A stretch of DNA of 64,000 nucleotides from Paralichthys olivaceus. Taxonomy: Eukaryota; Chordata; Actinopteri; Pleuronectiformes; Paralichthyidae. The notes beneath the pieces are model-generated. The model did no database searches. It worked only from the letters and a program-made list of their open reading frames with translations, and was not told where the DNA came from. The stretch is from NCBI RefSeq assembly GCF_024713975.1, contig NC_091110.1, forward strand, positions 19,669,501 through 19,733,500, in the 5' to 3' direction. The translations under genes and the position numbers were made by a program. Positions within the stretch are counted from its first letter, which is position 1; each line of letters begins with the position of its first letter. This document shows positions 17,201-26,534 of the stretch, one piece after another.

Positions 17201-19028
17201 AGCGTTTCAGGAAGTATGATGTGTGTGTGTGTGTGTGTGTTTGAGTCGTAACAAACTGCAGTGTGTGTTCGTGATAACCTCCCCCAGTGGAAAACCGTGG
17301 TTCACTAAAGTATTGTTAACAGTCTTTGAATCAAAGGAGCTCCATGGCACAGAAGAATAAGATGCATCAGGTTTTACCTGCCGGGGCCTGTAGTTCCTCG
17401 TAGCTGCTGTTCCACCGGGATCCTCTGGAGGAGCCAGACGGAGGCCAGTCGCTGCTGGAGAAGCCAGCGTCCGAGGAGGGGGAGAAGATGCTGCTGTGGC
17501 TGGACGACAGCTGCGCCCCCTGGCTGTGATGAGACCTGGGTTCCGGCTGAACGCCTGGCGGCTGCGGGGATCGACGGTCCTGGTGGACGCCGTGATGAGG
17601 TGAAACCTTTCTTACCCCGTCTGGAGATGGCGTGTAGAGGTCTGGTCGGCTGAATCTGATGGGTGTCGACTCTGGTGATACATGTGTGTGTTCCACCCCT
17701 GCCCCCACCCACTGTCCTTTTAGCTCCTCCCCTGGCTCAAAGCTAAAAGCTGGGCCAATGGGGGGCAGCGTTCCTCCTTCCACATCCTGGACGTAAATCT
17801 TTGGGAGATTCCTTTCTGATGAAGAGGAGGACGCAACAGAGGGAGGTGCAGGTGACTCTATGATGCATGGCGAGGAGGCGGAGAGGGCCCTCATGGAGCC
17901 TTCTAGCGGAGCACTGAGGGGCCACACTCCTCCTGCTGAACCTCGCCTCATGGTGGCCTCTTCCTCTTCCTCTTCATCCTCATCATCATCATAAGAAACA
18001 GCCGATTTGTAGCTCGGCCTGTGTCTGAATCTGCGTGGAGCGACCTGAGGATGAAGGGGAGGATCTTGATGAAGGCCTCCTCCTCCTCCTCCAGGCTGCA
18101 CACAGGCCTCCCTGCCCCTGAGGGGTTGAGGGGCTGCCCCCTGCTGGGGGGTTTCTCCATGATGTCGGACCACGGGTGTGATCCCAGGGGGGGGGCCGAA
18201 ACCCAGAGTCTGCTGCCGCACCTCGGTGCACTGAAGTCGGACGGGAGGCTCAGACACACCGGGGGTCTTCAGGAGGGGTTCTTTAGAGAAGTGGAGCGGA
18301 GCAGCTGCTGCAGGTGAGACACGAGGCTCAGGTGAGAAGTTTACCTGTTTTTGATGCTGTTGATGATGTGATGGTTGTTGTTGTTGTTGATGCTGTGGTT
18401 GTTGTTGTTGTTGTTTTTGTGGTTGGTGCTGTGGTTGTTGTTGTTGCTGTGGTTGTTGTTGTTGTTGTTGTTGTTGATGATGCTGTTGTTGTTGTTGTTG
18501 ATGATGATGCTGTGGTTGTTGTTGTTGCTGCTGTGGTGGTTGTTGTTGTTGTTGTTGTGGTTGTTGATGTTGTTGTTGTTGTTGTTTACGTTTCAGGTTC
18601 AAATTCGTCTCCATGTTGTTGTTGTTGATGATTCCAGCTGCAGGTAGGATCGTTTTCATGGCGGTTTCTCCCGGCGGGGCGGGTACTGTCACCTCCCTCA
18701 TCTGTGCTTGTATCTGGGGCTTCTCCGCTCGCACCTCAGCCGGACTCAGGTGAGTCTCCGGGGACCTGGAGCCTGCTCCTCCTCCTCCTCTGTCCCCCGG
18801 GACATGTCCCCGGAACTTCTTCCTCAGAACCACATAAGACACTCCGTCCTCCTGCCGGACCGTCGCCAAGGTGTTAACGAACCTCTTGAACATCTCCCGG
18901 TTTCGGTCCCGGTCCGCGTGGTTCCGGATAAAGTTCCTGAAGTGAAGCAGCAGGTCGGAGTTTTTCACGGAGCCTCCGTTGCTCCGGAGGAAACCAAGAA
19001 CCGCGTCCTGCGATAAGTCTGTGGCCAT
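14280..19028 (-). CDS. sowahb: Sosondowah ankyrin repeat protein, SOWAHB-like, 994 aa
   Basis: Minus-strand coding exons: 17378-19028, 16612-16803, 15301-15794, 14906-15093 and 14280-14739 (stop TAA). All phases agree. The ATG at 19028 is the first in its frame and gives MATDLSQDAVLGFLRSNGG, matching the SOWAH N-terminal winged-helix-like domain (about residues 1-80: LLLHFRNFIR, MFKRFVNTLATV, YVVLRKKF). Residues about 149-230 are a Gln/His/Pro-rich tract. The middle is low-complexity Ser/Pro. Ankyrin repeats lie at about 787-905, with GFTVLHWISKHGDH and GHTPLHIAAIHGNKNIMRLL. Synteny with ccni and shroom3 supports SOWAHB over its paralogues. Biochemical function is poorly known. Mammalian SOWAHB is, as I recall, single-exon and about 790 aa. 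The exon 3 acceptor (TAAG before 15794) is the least certain junction. Confidence 0.87.
15820..16045 (+). mobile_element. LINE-like 3' end relic in a sowahb intron
   Basis: Includes tgttagttaatgtctttttg, then ctgctgtaatattgcaaatg, the word ccattgtgggaccaatgaag, and a terminal short repeat of TCTTAT. This arrangement resembles the 3' tail of fish non-LTR retrotransposons. No reverse transcriptase frame is present. Confidence 0.5.
18345..18584 (-). repeat. sowahb: Gln/His/Pro-coding trinucleotide tract in sowahb exon 1
   Basis: On the coding strand about 80 codons are CAA or CAG runs interrupted by CAT/CAC and CCA. The plus strand reads as gtt/ttg/gat runs. Interruptions are dense, so this is not a pure CAG array. 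Confidence 0.93.
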
Positions 19029-19200
19029 GATGGGTTCAGTGTGTGTCCGTGTGTGTGTGTGTGTGTGTGTGTGCTCGTTCCAAAGGTCGGGTCTGTCACT
19101 CAGGAATGAAGCCCCGCCCACCTCAGGTATTCCACCCCCGCCCAACCTGCTGCATTCCTGCACGTGACCCGGATGTTGGAGTGTGCTGGAGACTTCATGT
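19029..19200 (-). promoter_or_regulatory. Candidate sowahb promoter
   Basis: Two GC boxes (ccccgccca at 19112-19120 and 19136-19143 region), a palindromic E-box CACGTG at 19161-19166 and a CA/TG tract at about 19048-19073 lie just upstream of the sowahb ATG. Confidence 0.45.
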
Positions 19201-19395
19201 CACAGAATCAAACGTTCAGTTTAACAACTGTAAATAAAAATAGAACAAGAAACACAATGATAAGAAATTATGACGACATTTGAATTTTCAATTAATTTCA
19301 GACCAAACTTTTTTTACAGACTCATTAAAGGAGATTTTCACCTTTGATCCTGGAAATCAGTTCATCTTTGACTCTGAGTGACAAGTTCGGAGGGA

Positions 19396-20622
19396 ACTTA
19401 GCAGGTGTTAGCAGGTGTTTGTAGGTGTTAGCAGGTGTTAGCAGGTGTTAGCAGATGTTAGCAGGTGTTTGTAGGTGTTAGCAGGTGTTTGTAGGTGTTA
19501 GCAGGTGTTTGTAGGTGTTAGCAGATGTTAGCAGGTGTTAGCAGATGTTAGCAGGTGTTTGTAGGTGTTAGCAGATGTTTGTAGGTGTTAGCAGGTGTTT
19601 GTAGGTGTTAACAGGTGTTAGCAGGTGTTAGAAGATGTTAGCAGGTGTTAGCAGGTGTTAGCAGGTGTTTGTAGGTGTTTGTAGGTGTTAACAGGTATTA
19701 GCAGGTGTTAGAAGATGTTAGCAGGTGTTAGCAGGTGTTTGTTGGTGTTAACAGGTGTTAGCAGATGTTAGCAGGTGTTAGCAGATGTTTGTAGGTGTTA
19801 ACAGGTGTTAGAAGATGTTAGCAGGTGTTAGCAGGTGTTAGCAGATGTTAGCAGGTGTTAGCAGATGTTAGCAGGTGTTAGCAGATGTTAGCAGGTGTTT
19901 GTAGGTGTTAACAGGTGTTAGCAGGTGTTAGAAGATGTTAGCAGGTGTTAGCAGGTGTTTGTAGGTGTTTGTAGGTGTTAACAGGTGTTAGCAGGTGTTA
20001 GAAGATGTTAGCAGGTGTTAGCAGGTGTTAGCAGGTGTTTGTAGGTGTTAACAGGTGTTAGCAGATGTTAGCAGGTGTTAGCAGATGTTTGTAGGTGTTA
20101 ACAGGTGTTAGAAGATGTTAGCAGGTGTTAGCAGGTGTTAGCAGATGTTAGCAGATGTTAGCAGGTGTTAGCAGATGTTAGCAGGTGTTAGCAGATGTTA
20201 GCAGGTGTTTGTAGGTGTTAACAGGTGTTAGCAGGTGTTAGAAGATGTTAGCAGGTGTTAGCAGGTGTTAGCAGGTGTTTGTAGGTGTTAGCAGATGTTA
20301 GCAGGTGTTAGCAGGTGTTTGTAGGTGTTAACAGGTGTTAGAAGATGTTAGCAGGTGTTAGAAGATGTTAGCAGGTGTAAGAAGATGTTAGCAGGTGTTA
20401 GTAGATGTTAGCAGGTGTTAGCAGATGTTAGTAGATGTTAGCAGATGTTTGTAGGTGTTAACAGGTGTTAGCAGGTGTTAGAAGATGTTAGAAGATGTTA
20501 GCAGGTGTAAGAAGATGTTAGCAGGTGTTAGCAGATGTTAGTAGATGTTAGAAGGTGTTAGCAGGTGTTAGAAGATGTTAGCAGGTGTTAGCAGATGTTT
20601 GTAGGTGTTAGCAGGTGTTAGT
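19396..20622 (+). repeat. 10-bp minisatellite, about 120 units
   Basis: An uninterrupted array of ten-base units of a few types: GTTAGCAGGT, GTTTGTAGGT, GTTAGCAGAT, GTTAACAGGT and GTTAGAAGAT. Unit types recur in blocks: the ten-unit order from 19751 to 19850 is repeated exactly at 20051 to 20150, a 300-base offset. The array begins about 370 bases upstream of the sowahb ATG. Most units contain CAGGTG across the junction with the next unit. Confidence 0.97.
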
Positions 20623-20899
20623 GGCCACCAGCTGATGTTAGAGGAACATAACTTCAGTTGTTCACCTTAGTGTCATCAAATGTTTTGGCCTTGTGATCAT
20701 CGATACAGGTGAGTATCGAACCTGCGAGCTAAAGGTAAATCTGACTGTCTTCTGTCTTGTATCAGTCTATGAGAGTACTATGAAAACCATGTGGACGCTC
20801 AGTAGATCAGACATCATTACCATGCAGTCCACTTTGAGGACATAAGACAAGATGGACAACATCCCTTCTGTGCTCTTCTCTTCATCTCACTGCAGCTGG

Positions 20900-20980
20900 T
20901 TCTGTCCAATCAGAGGTCGTGTTGGTGAAGGGGTCACCTGTGCAGGGGGGCGGAGTCATGAAGGGGAGGTTATATAAGCT
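20900..20980 (+). promoter_or_regulatory. CCAAT + GC box + TATA core promoter
   Basis: CCAAT at 20906-20910, a GC box (ggggggcggagtc) around 20945-20957 and TTATATAAG at 20970-20978, in the usual order and roughly the usual spacing. Transcription would start near 21000 on the plus strand. Confidence 0.6.
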
Positions 20981-20999
20981 CAGAGTGTTTCCAGGTGAG

Positions 21000-22600
21000 T
21001 CCTTTGTTTGAACCGTGTGGCCTCAAGTAAGTTTGGAGATTATTCTGTTTTTAAGTTTGTTCTACTGCACGTTCGTTGAAAGTTCAAATAAAATAAGTCA
21101 ATGTGGAAGAGTCGAGTGTTTAAATACGATTTCTGTTAGTTACTGAACTTAGTTAAATATTGAATTGTTATATATGTGGTTTTCTAAAATGGTTCTCTTC
21201 AACACATGTTCAGTGAAATGAAGGAAAATGTTTGAGTTGTTGAATCTGAATGTTTTCTTTGAATAAAACTACAAATTTAAAAAATCTGTGTCTGGTCATT
21301 TTGTTTGTCCCAACATGTCTGATGTGATGTTGTGAACTTTTGAAAAACTTTGTGTTGCATGATCTTCAGATTTCAGATTTGTCTTCGAAACGTGCTGTGT
21401 TGAACTATTTGTGTTTTGTTCTTTAGATATTCAGAGATTTATAATGTCCTCGTGAACTTTAGTTTTGTAGATTTGTATTTTTGTATTAGTCATCGTTTGC
21501 ACTTTAAGTTCATTGTTTTAATGTTTGATGTCTGTTTATTGTCTCTGTGCTTCACTTTGTTCGTTAGATTTTTCTTGGTCCAGTTTTACTTTCTGTAGTT
21601 TTTACAGTTTGAACTTTTATTTTCTTGTGTTTAACTCTACTTGATTAAATTCCTCACACGTCTCTTTGCTGTTTTTCTTCAGATTCTCTGAAGGTGACAC
21701 GATGACGAGCGGCAGCTTCGTGCAGCAGGTCAATCAACAGCAGAACAAACATTCTGGCTCCTGCAGGAACGTGAGTCACTGCAAACTTTTTTATTCTTTA
21801 TTCTCCTGAGGTCTCATCAGTCTGTGATACTAATTCAGACACTGCCCCCTACTGGAGGAATGACCAGATTATAGCAGGTGTATGAGGAGAATGACTGAAT
21901 ATATATAAAGAGTCTGAAGTCGTTTATGAAATACTTTTATTTTGCAAAAACCAGGAGCAGTTTTCAAATCCCCCCCTATTCTTTCAAAGCAAACATTGAA
22001 TTTGATTCAACGATAAAACCAAGAAATGTCTCAGATTCTCTGTTTATGGAAAAAACAAAACAATAAAACAAACAGTAAAATCAGTGACGACGACAGAAGG
22101 CAGAACGTGAGCTGGAAAGTTTGTAGCATGTTTAAAAGGTGCTCTCAAAGAATTAAAAAAAAAAAAAAAACTTCTGTATTTTAGATTTACACGTCGCTGC
22201 AGATTTTTATTACACAATAAATATTGACCCTGTAGAACAGAAGCTCTTTGTGCCATTTGGAGTCCGGGAGGGAAGTGAAATGGCTTCTGCTACATGTGAA
22301 GAACACGTGACTGGTGTTTAAACCTGATGTTTTATTGATGGAGAAATGAGAATAAAGAGGAAAGAAAACACTCGATGTCACAAAGTGATAGTGTCGTAAT
22401 GAGAAGTATTTGATCAAAGTGGTGCAACCTTTTATATTTATTATAAATTCATTATTTTAATTCATAGGTCCTAGTTGAAGTCAATGTGAAGCCACAAATG
22501 TTAAATTCTCCTCCCTCCAGTTTCCGTCCTGAGACAAAGTGCTGATTCTTTAACTGAATGAAAACCTTCAGCTTAAATAAAGAATTTCATTTGTATGACG
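21000..22600 (+). other. Small three-exon candidate gene, unknown product
   Basis: Not recognised. Below the TATA box, a first non-coding exon would end at the donor CTCAA|GTAAGT (about 21026). An acceptor TTTTTCTTCAG at 21682 opens exon 2 (21683-21770), which holds an ATG at 21702 and 23 codons starting MTSGSFVQQVNQQQNK, then the donor GTGAGT. An acceptor CTCCCTCCAG at 22520 opens a possible exon 3 with three further codons and a stop, followed by AATAAA at 22576-22581. The coding product would be only 26 aa, so this may be a non-coding RNA with an incidental ORF or a micropeptide gene. The exon 3 assignment is the weaker part. If exon 2 reads through instead, it stops after about 12 more codons. 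Confidence 0.4.
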
Positions 22601-23359
22601 CTCGTCTCATGTTTGTATCATGTGTTAGTAGTTTCTGTTTCTCAATGATCAACTGTGTTTAGATATTTTACCACTTTAAATAGTTTCTTCTCAAATTTTA
22701 AGAAAATTTCATCATATATAAAATTCTCGTTTTTGGTCCAAACTAAACTTCGTATCCAGAAATTAAAACTATGAATCAGGAATGTGAATTATTGGGACGT
22801 CAAATGTTTGAAAAGAGGGAAAAAGTTTCTGGTTCAGTGTAAATTCATCGTGAACCAGTCAAAGAGCTGAAAGTGCTACGAGCTGCAGTGATGCTGTGAC
22901 AGTGACGAGAACAGTTCAGATCTGTGGGCGAGGACACGCCCACTAACGTCTGAATGTTTGGCGCTCCGTAAAGAAGCGTCAGGGTCGTTTAAGGACAATT
23001 CTAGAGACGGAAGCGTTTCTACCATTCATGCTTCTTTTTAACCTGCACGTGCATCGGCTCAGAGGAGTTACGAGCTCTGAGTGATTCTAGTTCTGAAGGA
23101 TGTATGTTTACCTGTTGGAAGGATCAGAAATGATTTATTTTAGTTCAGACTCTTCAGACATGTCGTGTATTTTGATCAGAAGATTTTTAGCTGTGACACT
23201 AGAATTGTTCTTTAAAGCGTTTGACGATGAGCTGTCTTCAAATCTGAGGACAAAGAAGCTGTTTCCAGACATGAGCTGTGTCGCATGTTGAGTGGACGTG
23301 TTGTGTAGTGTCAGTGTGTGTGAATGTTCAGGCGAGGGGTGGAGCCTGTAGAGCAGCAG

Positions 23360-23535
23360 GAGGCGGGACATGACGTATAAATTCTGTAGAGAAGATGTTG
23401 GAAGAAGAAGCTGCTGACTCAGCTGTCATGTTTGTTCATGGAGAATTAAGATTCGTGTTCTTCCATCAACACGTCCGTCACGTCCGCTCACTCACTTTGA
23501 ATGTTCCGGACATTTTGCTGTTGTATGGATTCTGA
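23360..23535 (+). promoter_or_regulatory. Second TATA-type promoter-like site with short ORF
   Basis: GC box aggcgggac, TGACGT (CRE half-site) and TATAAA at 23376-23381 are followed by an ATG at 23395 opening a 46-codon frame (start MLEEEAADSAVMF). It lies antisense to the shroom3 3' region. No further exon or homology is seen. Confidence 0.25.
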
Positions 23536-23849
23536 CATTTTACGAGAGGCTGCAGGAAAAGTTCCAGAAAACATCCAGAGACACTGACGCAGACATTTGT
23601 TCTCACGTCGGTGGTTCACATCTGAAAACAGCTTCAGAAACATTGACAGCAGTTGGTTTGAGTCCAGGCTGACGTTGAGGTGTGAATGGTGACGAGGCCG
23701 TGAACAGTTTGAATCCTGCAGAGCTTCTTCAGTGTGAACTGAACCTGCCTCGGGTTCTTCTCCTTCATGTGACACTTTCAGAGTTTTTAAGGAATCTTCA
23801 TCATTTCCTGTCCTCCACTGCCACCTGCAGCAGTGGCATCGCCATGACG

Positions 23850-26534
23850 TCACAGTGACGTCACGGTGGTGGGCCTGACGGAGTGGGCGGGGCCTGGCAG
23901 CAGTGGTGGAAACAAAGAGGAACAGGTCGTGGGGCCTTGCAGCAGGAAGGGGGAGGCCCTCGACCAGCCGCGAGCCTGCGCCACGTCCACGGGCAGGCTC
24001 TCTGCGAGCCGCGTCAGCTGCTCCTCCTCCTGTCGTATGAGGTCCTCTAAGTGCCGTCGGCGAATCAGAAGCGAGGGTTTGGTGCTGACGAAGAGCCGGT
24101 AGTCCTGGAGCTGTGGTTCGGTGAGGTAGCCGGACAGGATGGCGTGGACGACCCGCTGCCGCCGGTCCAGGTTCTCCTTCAGCTCCCAGGCGTCTTCGGT
24201 TTGACGGAGGAGCAGAGAGCGTTTGTGATGGAGGGAATCCTGACGAAGAGGAGGAGACGAGGTTTCAACAGTTGATTCAAAACAGGTATTTATACTTTGA
24301 AACTTATTTAAATCTCAATGGAAACTACAACTTTACAACTTTTAACCAACGTTTAATCAAAATGTTAAAGAATGAACTCATAAAATTATCAGTTTTCTCA
24401 TTTTCTTCAGACTCATAAGTTTTCATGACCTTTGACACTGAAATCTAACCATTCATTCAGTTCTTCAGATAAACAAAAAGGGTTTGAGGTCATAGTGACC
24501 AAATATAATCAGTTCATCTTTGAGTCAAATCGAACATTATTGTGGAATTTGAAAAAACTCCCTTGAAGCATTTTTAAGATATCGTGTTCACAATGGGACG
24601 AAACAGAAAACAAAATTAGTTTTGCCTCCGGGTGGCGCCACCACAGAGGCAAATGTTTTCACGAGTCATGGAGCTCAGTTGAACTCATGTATATGTCAGA
24701 CAGGTAAAGTCGTGAACGTTAGACAGGTGAGCGTCATCCTGTCTCACCCGCTCCTCTGCTGTTTCCTCCTGCGTTAGCTCCTCCCTCTGCAGGGCGACCA
24801 GCGACCTGTCGATCCTCGACAGTCGACTGCACAGCGACAACAGCAGGTTCACGATTTTCTCCAGATCTCCTGCAAACACAACATCTCAGTCTCTACTAGC
24901 AGCAAGGCATCATGGGAGCTGCAGTATTATTAGTGACGGTGTGGTGCTGTACCGATGAACATGCTGTACTTGTCCCTCTCGTTGGTTTTTAGGCGTTCCT
25001 GCACCAACGCCTCCACGCTCGCCCCCAGCTCCTGGTGATGCTTCTGCTCCTCGCTCAGCGCCTCCTTCTCCTGCCGCAGAGCGTCCACGCTGCTCCTCAG
25101 AGCCTCACACAGCTCCACCTGGTGGACAAGGAGGGAGATTCCCAGGAGTTTCACTTGTCAAGGTAGTTAAGTTCTCATCTGTTTTTCTGAATGTTTAGTC
25201 TGAAGCAGTTTACACAACTGACTTTATTAAAAACTTGTCTGAGGGAAGAACTCGTTTATATTTGGAGCAAATTCAATGAACGAGTCGGATCCAGGAATTT
25301 TACGAAATATCTGTTTTAAAGTAAAAGACATTTTACTTATAGACCTGATGTGAGACTCTGGTGTTTATGTTTGTGCTTTGCAATAGATTTTATATTAATT
25401 AGTTTATAATATATAATTGGTTTATAATGATGATAAGGTGAAGAGTTCTTTTTACCTTCCTAGTGTTGACATCTTTGTCGTCCTCCTCAGTCTCTGTGTC
25501 TCCATCCATCACTGCCCTTGGAGCAGAACCAAAAATACCATCTTGGATCCTGAGGAAACATGATCAATAAAACTTTATTTATTTTTCCCAAATACAGACT
25601 GAAGATGAGCCGGACTGGACCTCAGAGACAAATCAGAACACAAGAAAATCGCAGACCCGCTGGTATGAGCTCCTGTTTTCATCTTCCATCTGTAATATTT
25701 GTTCATATTTATTAAATTCTTTAATTGTCTGACTTGTGTGAATATTGTACTCTATGGCCGCCAGGTGGCAGTGTAGTTCTGTGAATCCCTGACTCTGTCA
25801 CATTAAAATCAAACAAGTAAACAAAGTAATAATAAGTAATGAACCTCCGACTACGACAACAGAAGGATTGAAAACACTTTCCGAGCTGAAACTGCTGCAG
25901 CTTCTTTTAGACACTGAAACATATTGAAACTGTTGATCTGGTTCGTCTGGTCGGTCCTGACTGATGATGTCATTAACAGGAAATCACACTTTCACCTTCT
26001 AACCCGCTTCCAGTGAAGCACAGAGGATTCAACCTAATTTACATTCAGACGAAACTTTGCTTCATCGTTTCCAAATCCCCCAAAAACACTTTAGATGGAT
26101 TTATTCTGGAAACAAGAAACACGTGTGACTTACACATGAAAGAGCTGCAGACGTTTCACTATGATCAGTCAACACATTTCTAATGGAAAGATTCTGTTGA
26201 AATCTTTAGTGGATGACTGATGAGTCCTCTCCTGAGGAAACATTCCGAACACGATGTTCACCAACAAACAAAACACAGTTTAAATGTCGCTGACTTTAAA
26301 AGCCTCAACGTGCAGAGACAGCAGAGGTTCGTTTCTCCAGATTAAAAAACATCAGCTGACTGAAATAACACATGATGTCAGAATGTACCTGTCGTCCATC
26401 TGACGGCTGCCTCTGTGCAGCCAGTGACTTTTATCAGCGGTTCTGCTGTTTGGAAAGATTTCCTTCATAATCTCAACCGTGGATTTAGCTCCCCACGTGT
26501 CCAGGAGGGGCGCCAGAGAGCTGTCCAGCAACAC
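23850..26534 (-). CDS. shroom3: shroom3 ASD2 (Rho-kinase-binding) exons
   Basis: Exons 26389-26534, 25456-25549, 24953-25118, 24748-24869 and 23850-24239 encode the coiled-coil ASD2 (about residues 1754-2030), with [40 protein letters not shown] and [14 protein letters not shown]. These are family-defining. The protein ends [11 protein letters not shown] before TGA at 23850-23852. Confidence 0.95.

Noticed and set aside
18314-18647. Plus-strand poly-Val and poly-Leu frames
   Set aside because: Antisense of the sowahb Gln/His tract.
19029-19163. Longer sowahb N-terminus
   Set aside because: No ATG upstream in frame, and the extension is a translated CA repeat; the ATG at 19028 matches the family start.
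19396-20622. CRISPR array
   Set aside because: Units are contiguous ten-base repeats with no spacers, in a vertebrate genome.
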